Made by a program: the position numbers and the translations under genes
The notes under the pieces: model-generated
Database searches by the model: none
What the model saw: only the letters and a program-made list of their open reading frames with translations
Told to the model about the DNA's origin: nothing
Assembly (NCBI GenBank): GCA_027032655.1
Contig: JALVMZ010000088.1
Coordinates: 1 to 6,910 of the forward strand
Reading direction: 5' to 3'
From: Desulfobacteraceae bacterium
GTDB taxonomy: Bacteria; Desulfobacterota; DSM-4660; Desulfatiglandales; JALVMZ01
DNA length: 6,910 nucleotides
Shown here: positions 1-6,487 of the stretch, piece by piece
How the letters are laid out: each line of letters opens with the position of its first letter
Numbering within the stretch: the stretch's first letter is position 1

Positions 1-689
1 GCTGTATTCTGGGTGATGATGTCAAGGGCCTTTGTTCCGCAATTAAATAACAGGTCAAGGGTTGAAAGATTGGGGATAAAATCACCCCAGAGCTGGGGAT
101 ATACAGGAATGGGAGGGTTAAACCACTTAATCTCTATGCCTGCTTCTTTAAAAGATTCCTGATTCATATACTTGATTGCGGGTCTTTGAGCAAGAAAAAC
201 ACCTGCACCAAGGCCCCTGCATATGTTTATTATAAGCTCATCTCCTTTCCCATGAATACCAAGCTCTGAGAGAAGCAGTAATCTGGTATTTATACCCATA
301 TAATCCATGATATGGTTTATTATCTGAAGATTGATGTCCACAAGTCTTTCTGGCCTGTCATTAAATACCTTCTGTAGAAAAGAATAATGCTCTTTAAAAT
401 AGGGGGCCCTGGAGTATGCATGCTCTAAGGATAATAATATCTTTTCAGGATGAAAAAACTCATCACATATCCTTACCTGATCTATCCTTTGAAGACCGAG
501 CCCCTTTTTCCAAACAGGGATATTGATCCAGAAAACGCCGTTATCATTCTTGAACCTGTTTCTTGTGAGCCAGGTTCCCCCTCTTGGAAACTGGACAGTG
601 TCAAGGAGCACAAATACATCTGACATATATATCTTCAGGAAAAACCCGCTATACGGTGCAAAGTATGGCTGTGCAGTTGAAAGTATCAT
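1..689 (-). CDS. WbqC family protein (3' end cut by window edge)
   Basis: This is an open frame from ATG at 689 to the left edge: 229 residues visible and no stop reached. I place it in the WbqC-like family (PF08889) from the N-terminal signature STAQPYFAPYSGFF (residues 4-17), followed by a hydrophobic strand ending VLLDTVQFPRGG (27-38) and TRNRFK (42-47). In this family the matching segments read roughly QPYFFPYxGYF, YDDVQF and NRNRI. Near the end, FIPNLSTLDLLFNCG (204-218) matches the family's C-terminal LSxxDLLFNxG block, so probably only a handful of residues are missing. The upstream in-frame TAG at 701-699 makes ATG 689 the only standard start, though no clear Shine-Dalgarno is seen; translation may depend on coupling to the preceding gene 17 bases away. 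WbqC proteins are often found in O-antigen and surface polysaccharide loci, but their reaction is not established to my knowledge. No signal peptide or membrane helix is seen, so it is likely cytoplasmic. Family call is confident; function is open. Confidence 0.85.
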   Translation of the reverse strand, partial: MILSTAQPYFAPYSGFFLKIYMSDVFVLLDTVQFPRGGTWLTRNRFKNDNGVFWINIPVWKKGLGLQRIDQVRICDEFFHPEKILLSLEHAYSRAPYFKEHYSFLQKVFNDRPERLVDINLQIINHIMDYMGINTRLLLLSELGIHGKGDELIINICRGLGAGVFLAQRPAIKYMNQESFKEAGIEIKWFNPPIPVYPQLWGDFIPNLSTLDLLFNCGTKALDIITQNT

Positions 690-706
690 CCGGATAGGCT
701 ACCAAC

Positions 707-1303
707 TTATTTTACGGTTTCAATTATCTCTTTTGATGTGTATTCTCCCACATCTGCAAGGCCATCAAGGGGCATAAACAGATTGGCATTTGAGGAAAAC
801 CGACATGTAACAGATGCAGGGAATTCTTCGTCTGGCATATAGAAATCATATAACAGGGCTATTCTGGGCAGGGGATATAATACAAAGGCAAAATCACCCA
901 TGGCCCTATTATAAACACTTCCATCAAATCTGCTGATTATTAAATCCATTGACTCTTTTATCCTCTCCACATATGGCACAAGCACTGATTCGGTATTCAC
1001 CTTAAATGGTCCCTGATAGGGCATGCTTTCCGGAAACTCTCTAAATGAACGAAATGGCTCAGTAACCACCTCATGATCATCCACATGCTTCACATAAATG
1101 GATATTATGACTCCCATGGGACCCGTCTCACTTTTACCATCCAGAAATATGGAATCATGACTTACAAGACAATCCCTGCCAAATGCCCTGAAACTGAATG
1201 AATCCCCCTGTCTCGTAGCTGGAAGGGATCTTTCCAGGATCTCAGGTGCCTTTTGAAATGCCTGTTTCAGGTTCTCCCTTATTATCTTGAGATAATTGGA
1301 CAT
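707..1303 (-). CDS. DUF3786 domain protein
   Basis: A 198-residue soluble protein with no signal peptide or membrane segment. I assign it to DUF3786 from the pattern SFREFPES (86-93), then a conserved LPRIALLYDF (145-154), then DEEFPASVTCRFSSNANLF (158-176) followed by MPLDGLADVGEY; the family shows an equivalent 'D-D/E-EFPPSA...FD-A--YLP-D-LA-LGE' block. The length fits the single-domain family. The function is unknown. Only two cysteines occur (C45, C167), so an iron-sulfur or zinc site within this chain alone is unlikely. I chose ATG at 1303 because it lies one base after the TAA of the upstream glycosyltransferase (TAAGATG), a classic translational-coupling layout. A longer frame from TTG at 1345 would overlap that gene by 41 bases and adds a polar, unconserved-looking leader. 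The tight coupling suggests it is made together with the GT78-like transferase and works near it; that is inference. Confidence 0.82.
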   Translation of the reverse strand: MSNYLKIIRENLKQAFQKAPEILERSLPATRQGDSFSFRAFGRDCLVSHDSIFLDGKSETGPMGVIISIYVKHVDDHEVVTEPFRSFREFPESMPYQGPFKVNTESVLVPYVERIKESMDLIISRFDGSVYNRAMGDFAFVLYPLPRIALLYDFYMPDEEFPASVTCRFSSNANLFMPLDGLADVGEYTSKEIIETVK

Positions 1304-1304
1304 C

Positions 1305-2540
1305 TTATTCGCTCTGCTCTTTCTTTGACTGATTCCATCTTGCAATCAGATATGGTTTTGTCATTTCAAATACCATACAATCTTCTTCTATGGCCTCTTC
1401 TGCCTGCTTTGTTGACATCCTCTTAGTCTTTTTCACAAAGGAGAATGTCCTTCCATAGTATAGCGGGATAAGAGAATCCAGCATCAGGTCAGGATCATGA
1501 ATCTTATCCCTGTATGCAATGGCCATATCATAGAGAATCCTGGCCCACAGGTCAGTGGGGAAGGCAAACAATCTTTCCTTCAACTCCCTTATCTCCAGGA
1601 GTTTATTGTAAACATCAGGACAGAGTAAGTCCCTCCATATCTTCATATATCTGTTAAAACCTTCATGGAACTGGGAAAAGAGTCTCTCTGTGTTTACATC
1701 AACCTTGGGAGGCGATTCGGTCTCCCCGAGTCCAAATCCATATATGGCAGTGGGCTTGCTGTATTTTACCTTCATCCAGTATGATTCAAAGCTCTGCATG
1801 AGCCTGAATATTGTGCCAACCACCTGTCTGAACATGGGGCCAAGCGATGCAGCAGGGTCTTTGGGTCTGTGAATCTTGGGCCTTCCCATAAAGGCCTGAC
1901 ATATGGGACCCCCATGGGTAAATGCAAGGGTGGTCATCCATATATCTATCCCAAAATTGGCAATCTCGTCATTCCATGTATCACTTTCAAGATATACCTT
2001 TGCAAGTGAACCACTGAACCCAAAATCACCCCCAATGGGTTGACGCACTCTTCTGCCGTAAAGCGCACGGGAAAGTGGATATGCTATATTATTCGTGATT
2101 GTTCCATCGTATTTATGTCTCACATAGAGGGGGGCAACATATGTAAAATCATTAAAGAGTGGTTCCCCCAGATGCTTTATCCATTCAGGTGTAATGCTTT
2201 TAAGATCCGCATCAACCACCACCACCGCCTCTGCACCCATTTCTATGGTCTTTTTAAACAGGTTTAGAAAATTATTCCCTTTGCCCTTAACCCCTGGAGG
2301 AGTTGAAATATAAATCTTTGGCACATCAGTAGGTGTATTCAGAAACACATCCTTTGTTCCATCAGGTGAATTGTTATCGCAATTAATAATAACCGAATCT
2401 CTATCAGGGAAATACTTTTTCAATCCCTTACTTGCCTGCTGAGTGGGAAAGCTTATTGAATCCGCCTCATTATATGAAGGAATACACACAATCAGTTCAG
2501 CCTTTTTTATCCCTTCTGGATTTATCTCCTGTTGAAACAT
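1305..2540 (-). CDS. GT-A glycosyltransferase, GT78 mannosylglycerate synthase-like
   Basis: A 411-residue cytosolic glycosyltransferase with a GT-A fold. Visible elements in order: nucleotide-binding strand LIVCIPSYNEA (16-26); CDNNSPDGT (54-62); GVKGKGNN (83-90); the metal-binding DAD (110-112) after a run of valines; RRVRQPIGGDFGFS (163-176); FGIDIW (196-201); and PKIHR (221-225), whose His224 sits where a metal ligand is expected. The order DAD...ITPEWI...QPIGG...GID...HR closely follows Rhodothermus mannosylglycerate synthase (GT78, a retaining enzyme using GDP-mannose and glycerate). The C-terminal 180 residues are helical and family-specific. ATG 2540 is backed by a strong AGGAGGT with 9-base spacing. 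It lies downstream of a GT81 synthase and a phosphoglycerate-sugar phosphatase, so an attractive role is mannosyl or glucosyl transfer to glucosylglycerate or its phosphate. Donor and acceptor cannot be read from sequence; it may equally be a general family 2 glycosyltransferase. Confidence 0.85.
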   Translation of the reverse strand: MFQQEINPEGIKKAELIVCIPSYNEADSISFPTQQASKGLKKYFPDRDSVIINCDNNSPDGTKDVFLNTPTDVPKIYISTPPGVKGKGNNFLNLFKKTIEMGAEAVVVVDADLKSITPEWIKHLGEPLFNDFTYVAPLYVRHKYDGTITNNIAYPLSRALYGRRVRQPIGGDFGFSGSLAKVYLESDTWNDEIANFGIDIWMTTLAFTHGGPICQAFMGRPKIHRPKDPAASLGPMFRQVVGTIFRLMQSFESYWMKVKYSKPTAIYGFGLGETESPPKVDVNTERLFSQFHEGFNRYMKIWRDLLCPDVYNKLLEIRELKERLFAFPTDLWARILYDMAIAYRDKIHDPDLMLDSLIPLYYGRTFSFVKKTKRMSTKQAEEAIEEDCMVFEMTKPYLIARWNQSKKEQSE

Positions 2541-2595
2541 TAGCCTTTGACCTCCTATATAGATATCAACTATTTAATAATCTTATTAATATATT
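2541..2595 (-). promoter_or_regulatory. 55-base AT-rich spacer with an inverted repeat; possible internal promoter or operator
   Basis: This is the widest gap inside the sugar cassette and is almost pure A/T apart from the ribosome site. It holds a perfect inverted repeat at 2574-2589, TTAATAA-GA-TTATTAA on the minus strand. Minus-strand TTGATA and TATATA stretches follow but are not placed like a proper -35/-10 pair, so a sigma-70 promoter is only a possibility. The two-base spacer and lack of G/C pairs argue against a terminator. It may be an operator, a mild processing site, or chance in AT-rich DNA. Confidence 0.25.
2550..2556 (-). promoter_or_regulatory. Strong Shine-Dalgarno of the GT78-like gene
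   Basis: On the minus strand the sequence reads AGGAGGT, nine bases before ATG 2540. It is the strongest ribosome-binding match in the window and fixes the start of the second glycosyltransferase. Confidence 0.75.
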
Positions 2596-3414
2596 TCAAC
2601 CAATAATCTTTAACACTGCCTCATTCCATCCTTCCGGTCCCATCTTATCTGTAATTATCAGATTCTTTATGTGAGAGGCCATTCCTTTCACATTAAACGG
2701 ACTCTTAACAAGCACGGGGATATCCACCCTCTCAAGCATGGAGATATCATTGGGACCATCTCCAAGAGCAACACTCAATGGATTATGATACCTTTCAGAA
2801 TACCAGTTAATAATCTTCAATACCGCATCACCCTTATTAAAATTGCCCTTGAGATGGAAAAACCTCCCCCCTTTAATAATTGATAGATTCCTCTTCTGAG
2901 CCGATTTTGTTATCTGATTAATATCAGGATTATCATCCATTATTATAAATGGTTCATCATACTCTCTCATCAATGCCCGCCTTGCACTTTCAATATCAAG
3001 CCCTGTTCGAGACGAAACCTCCTCAGGTGTCATATCAGAAAATCCTCTTAGACTATGGCCTGTCTCAGCGGAAATCTCTTTTAATGCCTGAACAAGCACA
3101 TCATGAGGAACTCCTACAGGGATATGAAAGAATCCTCCCTGCTTTATGGCCTCTTCAGGAGGTGAGGCCTCTTCAGGATCAAAGTATATACCGCCTCCAT
3201 TTTCAGATACAAAAGGGCTCCTGAGCCCAAGTATCTCTCTGATCTTTATTATCTCAGCCCTTGTTTTGCTTGATACGATTATGATGGGGATATAGCGTCT
3301 TTTACATTCTTCAATGGCTGGAGAGGCCATTTCCCATCCATAAGTATCACTATCCATCAGGGTTCCATCAAGGTCAGTGAATATTAAAAATTTCCCATCA
3401 GCTCCAATAACCAT
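2596..3414 (-). CDS. HAD phosphatase, mannosyl/glucosyl-3-phosphoglycerate phosphatase family
   Basis: A 272-residue HAD-superfamily phosphatase with all four motifs, numbered from ATG 3414. Motif I is FTDLDGTL (12-19) with nucleophile Asp14 and acid/base Asp16; motif II is VSSKTR (47-52); motif III Lys195 lies in FNKGDAV (192-198); motif IV is GDGPND (218-223). SENGGGIYF (70-78) and GRFFHLKG (183-190) are typical of the MPGP (Cof/type IIB cap) branch that removes phosphate from mannosyl- or glucosyl-3-phosphoglycerate. It follows the GT81 synthase by 17 bases, so I infer it converts glucosyl-3-phosphoglycerate to glucosylglycerate (GpgP role); sequence alone does not separate mannosyl from glucosyl substrates, and members can accept both. 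Length is normal for the family. The start is uncertain: GGAGG sits only two bases before ATG 3414, and an in-frame TTG at 3423 would add three residues but lacks its own ribosome site. The cap contains a doubled PEEA (80-89). Confidence 0.88.
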   Translation of the reverse strand: MVIGADGKFLIFTDLDGTLMDSDTYGWEMASPAIEECKRRYIPIIIVSSKTRAEIIKIREILGLRSPFVSENGGGIYFDPEEASPPEEAIKQGGFFHIPVGVPHDVLVQALKEISAETGHSLRGFSDMTPEEVSSRTGLDIESARRALMREYDEPFIIMDDNPDINQITKSAQKRNLSIIKGGRFFHLKGNFNKGDAVLKIINWYSERYHNPLSVALGDGPNDISMLERVDIPVLVKSPFNVKGMASHIKNLIITDKMGPEGWNEAVLKIIG

Positions 3415-3416
3415 GT

Positions 3417-3422
3417 CCTCCA
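3417..3422 (-). promoter_or_regulatory. Shine-Dalgarno-like TGGAGG unusually close to the phosphatase start
   Basis: The minus strand reads TTGGAGGACATG. The GGAGG core leaves only two bases before ATG 3414, well short of the usual five to nine, and overlaps the alternative TTG start at 3423. The first in-frame codon at normal spacing is ATT at 3408, a very rare start codon. Either translation is weak and coupled to the upstream gene, or the true start differs from the ATG. Confidence 0.45.
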
Positions 3423-3431
3423 AAACTGAAA

Positions 3432-4802
3432 TTATCTGGAAAACCTCCTCTTTTCCTCTTCCACCACCTCAATTATGTCAAAAAATATGTCTGGCAATTT
3501 ATTTGAAACCCGTTCCCATGATACCGTCTTTGGTATTTCAAAAATACTGCTTGCTGTTTTATCCTCCACCTTTAGAATCACATCCCCAAGACCATTTTCA
3601 ATAAATGGTTTGAATTCAGGATGAGAGTGCACAAATCTGAAAAATCTCTCTGTAAGCCTGTAAGGAGATATGAGAAGTTCCCCAGCATAGAGGATTGAGT
3701 TCATAAATACATTGTTTACCATATCCTCCTCTGCATCCCTGTCATAATCAAGGTTATTGAAGCTTGCATCATCTGAATACTTCTTTATCTGCTCTTCTGC
3801 AATGGCCTGATAGGTGATTGCAAGGTCCCTGAAAAAGGTATCCGTAATCTCCAGCCCCTCTTCTATCACCAGGGCATTCATCAGTGTGGTGACTATATCC
3901 ACTGCCATCCTGTTAAGCCCCTTTGAGGGGTCGCTTTCAGACACCACCTGGTGTTTATGGTCAAAGGGATACTGGGTAAACATCACCTGTGCTGGATATG
4001 ATGCCTTTCTGAATACCTCTATAAGGGTAAATATCTCAAGCCCCCAGTTGGTGGCAAATCTCATCCTCTTTAAAAGATCTGCGTTAAAGACCACCTCACC
4101 TGATAGCTGGTAATGGAATCCCAGAAGAAAATCTATGAGCCTCAGCATCTTATCTTCTTTAGTCTCGGTGAATTTCCTCTTAAGTGCGAGTAGCAGAGGA
4201 TCCAGCAGGAGTCTTTTTACCCTTCCATAAAGCTGATTCCCCTTAATCCTTGCATAGTATGCCTTTGAAAAATCATAATTCAGGACCACCACAGGATAGA
4301 ACAGGCGGTCAAGCTGAACCTTATGAAATGTCCTGATATCAGCATCAATGAGTCCTATTGATGAGGCTCCCAGTGCAATTGCAATACCGGTGCTGAGGAA
4401 TATATTTTTCCCCTTCCCGGGTTCCTTTATGGCAAACCCCGCATTATTTAACCTATCATAAATGCTTTTAAAACCAGGCCCATCATTCCACTGGATAATG
4501 TGATTCCTGATTCCATAGTCAACTATCATATCCCTTAATAAAAAGGCCTCCTCCTCTGTGGCCCTATCCAGCCCAAAGATGATGTGTGAAAGATATGTGA
4601 CATCTCTTAAGTGTCTCAGAATATTTTCAAAAACTGGCCGGTTTTCAGGATCAGTAAACTCAGTTGCCAGGAGGGGGATAATCAGAACGGTCTTTTTCCA
4701 TTTGGAGTGAAGCCTCAATTGATTCTTAAGATATCTCCTATCCTGTTTTACCAGGATATGAAATGTGGTTATATGACTCCTGCTCTGTGAAAAATCCGTC
4801 AT
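3432..4802 (-). CDS. gpgS: GT81 family glucosyl-3-phosphoglycerate synthase-like glycosyltransferase
   Basis: A 456-residue cytosolic glycosyltransferase. After a basic N-terminal lead of about 37 residues comes the GT-A core: VLIIPLLATEF (39-49), SHIIFGLDRA (72-81), IQWNDGP (103-109), EPGKGKN (127-133), metal-binding DAD (153-155), FSKAYYAR (178-185) with LYGRVKRLL (191-199), NWGLEI (252-257), and DHKHQ (281-285) followed by DPSKGLNRMA. These blocks, in this order, are those I recall for bacterial and cyanobacterial glucosyl-3-phosphoglycerate synthases (GT81), which join NDP-glucose to D-3-phosphoglycerate with a divalent metal. The neighbouring phosphatase supports that pathway. It is clearly longer than the mycobacterial GpgS (about 320 residues), mainly through a helical, charged C-terminal region after about residue 315. 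ATG 4802 has AGAAGGTG seven bases upstream and lies 17 bases after the ruvB stop. Specificity for glucose versus another sugar is inferred from family only. Confidence 0.82.
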   Translation of the reverse strand: MTDFSQSRSHITTFHILVKQDRRYLKNQLRLHSKWKKTVLIIPLLATEFTDPENRPVFENILRHLRDVTYLSHIIFGLDRATEEEAFLLRDMIVDYGIRNHIIQWNDGPGFKSIYDRLNNAGFAIKEPGKGKNIFLSTGIAIALGASSIGLIDADIRTFHKVQLDRLFYPVVVLNYDFSKAYYARIKGNQLYGRVKRLLLDPLLLALKRKFTETKEDKMLRLIDFLLGFHYQLSGEVVFNADLLKRMRFATNWGLEIFTLIEVFRKASYPAQVMFTQYPFDHKHQVVSESDPSKGLNRMAVDIVTTLMNALVIEEGLEITDTFFRDLAITYQAIAEEQIKKYSDDASFNNLDYDRDAEEDMVNNVFMNSILYAGELLISPYRLTERFFRFVHSHPEFKPFIENGLGDVILKVEDKTASSIFEIPKTVSWERVSNKLPDIFFDIIEVVEEEKRRFSR

Positions 4803-4819
4803 TTTAGCTCACCTTCTTA

Positions 4820-5842
4820 TCAAAATAGAGATTTCTGCTGTATTCCCTCTTCAAAACTAATTCCCAGATGTTCATAGGCCCTCTTTGTTGCCACTCTGCC
4901 CCTGGGAGTCCTCTTGAGATACCCCTTGAGTATAAGAAATGGTTCATACACATCTTCCAAGGTATCCTTTTCTTCTCCCACTGCAGCGGAAAGTGTCTCA
5001 ATACCTATGGGGCCTCCATTAAACTTATTAATAATGGTGGAGATGATATGTCTGTCCATCTTATCCAGCCCTTCTTCATCCACTTCCAGCATGTCAAGTG
5101 CCCTCTTTGCCACTTCCATGGTTATCACCCCATCCGCTTCAACCTCTGCATAATCTCTTACCCTGCGAAGTATTCTGTTTGCAACTCTTGGAGTCCCCCT
5201 TGCCCTTCTTGCTATCTCATATGCACCATCGGGCTCAGTGGGAATATTAAGCAATCTGGCAGATCGCATAACAATCTTCTGGAGCTCTTCTGGTTTATAA
5301 AAATCAACCCTCAATATTACACCAAATCGCTCCCTGAGAGGTGGTGTTAGAAGACCCGCTCTTGTTGTTGCCCCCACCAATGTAAAGGGTGGTAGATTTA
5401 TCTTCATTGTCCTTGCAGAGGGCCCCTGCCCGATTACAAGGTCAAGCTGGAAGTCCTCCATTGCAGGATACAGTATCTCTTCAACCACATGATTCAAACG
5501 ATGAATCTCGTCAATAAAGAGCACATCCCTTGGTTTTAAATTTGTAAGTATTGCAGCCAGATCCCCTGGTTTTTCAATTACAGGTCCTGAAGTGCTTGTT
5601 ATATTTACATCCAGTTCCCTGGCAATAATATGGGCAAGGGATGTCTTACCAAGTCCAGGACTCCCGTGAAAAAGCACATGATCCAGTGCATCTGACCTTG
5701 ATCTGGCTGCCTCAATGAATATCCTGAGATTTCTTTTCAGCTCCTCCTGTCCTATATACTCATCAAGGCTCTTGGGCCTCAGGGTAACTTCAGAGGGTGT
5801 CTCATCACTCAGTATATGGGGGTCTATCAGTCTCTTATCCAT
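4820..5842 (-). CDS. ruvB: Holliday junction branch migration ATPase RuvB
   Basis: A 340-residue AAA+ motor, matching the usual 335-350. It forms hexameric rings that pump DNA through the RuvA-bound Holliday junction. Visible parts: N-terminal LRPKSLDEYIGQ (21-32), Walker A GSPGLGKT (60-67), Walker B LFIDEIHR (108-115), sensor 1 GATTRAG (157-163), PPLRERFG (167-174) around the arginine-finger region, sensor 2 RARGTPRVANR (213-223), and a winged-helix domain with GGPIGIETLSAAVGEE (276-291) and LKRTPRGRVAT (309-319). All catalytic residues are present. ATG 5842 has AAGGAG five bases upstream (5848-5853) and lies 24 bases after ruvA. The chain ends EEGIQQKSLF, a tail with a QxxLF clamp-type pattern that is absent from the E. 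coli protein. The next gene starts 17 bases beyond the stop, so it likely shares the transcript with the sugar genes. Confidence 0.98.
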   Translation of the reverse strand: MDKRLIDPHILSDETPSEVTLRPKSLDEYIGQEELKRNLRIFIEAARSRSDALDHVLFHGSPGLGKTSLAHIIARELDVNITSTSGPVIEKPGDLAAILTNLKPRDVLFIDEIHRLNHVVEEILYPAMEDFQLDLVIGQGPSARTMKINLPPFTLVGATTRAGLLTPPLRERFGVILRVDFYKPEELQKIVMRSARLLNIPTEPDGAYEIARRARGTPRVANRILRRVRDYAEVEADGVITMEVAKRALDMLEVDEEGLDKMDRHIISTIINKFNGGPIGIETLSAAVGEEKDTLEDVYEPFLILKGYLKRTPRGRVATKRAYEHLGISFEEGIQQKSLF

Positions 5843-5866
5843 CAGGACTCCTTAAAAGGATTTAAA

Positions 5867-6487
5867 TCAGATTCTTTTATCAGAAACAAGTATTTTAAGG
5901 GATTCCTTTATCAAAGTTTCCAGGTCCTGCTCCTCTGCAATACTGTATGCCTTTTCCACCGCTACCTTTGCAGACCTTGACGGATAGCCAAGATTTACAA
6001 GGGCAGAAAGTGCGTCATCAATAAGATATCTATGCTCGGGCAATACTCTGCCCATCTCTGCACCGGGTCTTGGACTTATTTGAGAATCCGGAATCTTCTC
6101 CTTCAGTTCCAGGGCAATCCTCTGCGCTGTCTTTTTACCTACACCGGGGATGCCCTGAATCCGTAAAATATCTGAACTGGCTATAGCAGAGATGAGATCA
6201 TCAGGCCCTATACCGGATAGTATGTTTAAGGCCAGCTTTGGTCCTATACCTGATATTGATATCAGGAGCATAAATATCTGCTTTTCTAATTCTGTGCTGA
6301 ATCCAAAAAGTGAAATGGTATCTTCTCTTACATGGGTATAAATATTTAAACTCACCTCATTTTGAGGTTCGGGTATGTTGTAGAATGTGGAAAGGGGGAT
6401 ATATACCTCATAACCCACTCCACCTGTTTCAATAATAACCACATCCGTATTCTTCTTTATTAAGGTGCCTTTTAAAAACGCTATCAT
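5867..6487 (-). CDS. ruvA: Holliday junction DNA-binding protein RuvA
   Basis: A 206-residue protein, close to the 203 of E. coli. It binds the four-way junction as a tetramer and loads RuvB. Domain I is an OB fold (about 1-62) with IETGGVGYEVYIP (19-31) and HVREDTISLFGF (52-63); Glu55 and Asp56 fall exactly where the E. coli acidic pin sits. Domain II has two helix-hairpin-helix motifs, SGIGPKLALNIL (79-90) and IPGVGKKTAQRI (113-124). A flexible linker (about 134-152) leads to domain III, DDALSALVNLGYPS (157-170), which contacts RuvB. ATG 6487 gives the canonical MIAFLKG start; no strong Shine-Dalgarno is visible, only a weak CTGGG further upstream. The gene sits between ruvC and ruvB in the common ruvCAB order. 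Confidence 0.97.
   Translation of the reverse strand: MIAFLKGTLIKKNTDVVIIETGGVGYEVYIPLSTFYNIPEPQNEVSLNIYTHVREDTISLFGFSTELEKQIFMLLISISGIGPKLALNILSGIGPDDLISAIASSDILRIQGIPGVGKKTAQRIALELKEKIPDSQISPRPGAEMGRVLPEHRYLIDDALSALVNLGYPSRSAKVAVEKAYSIAEEQDLETLIKESLKILVSDKRI

Noticed and set aside
523..777. Plus-strand 84-residue frame across the WbqC/DUF3786 junction, and the other plus-strand frames at 1690-3604 and 3814-4113
   Set aside because: All lie antisense to genes with clear family motifs and have no recognisable domains or convincing ribosome sites.
1304..1345. Longer DUF3786 frame starting at TTG 1345
   Set aside because: It overlaps the upstream transferase by 41 bases and adds a polar leader without family similarity; ATG 1303, one base after the upstream stop, is more plausible.
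4804..5001. 65-residue minus-strand frame overlapping the 3' end of ruvB
   Set aside because: It is out of frame with ruvB across its conserved winged-helix domain, shows no recognisable domain, and is best explained as a shadow.
4868..5350. 160-residue plus-strand open frame
   Set aside because: It lies wholly inside ruvB on the opposite strand, is cysteine- and proline-rich with no domain pattern, and is a shadow of the real gene.
5849..5860. Palindrome tccttaaaagga over the ruvB ribosome site as a regulatory hairpin
   Set aside because: The five-base arms are separated by only two bases, so no stable hairpin can form; the match follows largely from the AAGGA ribosome site itself.
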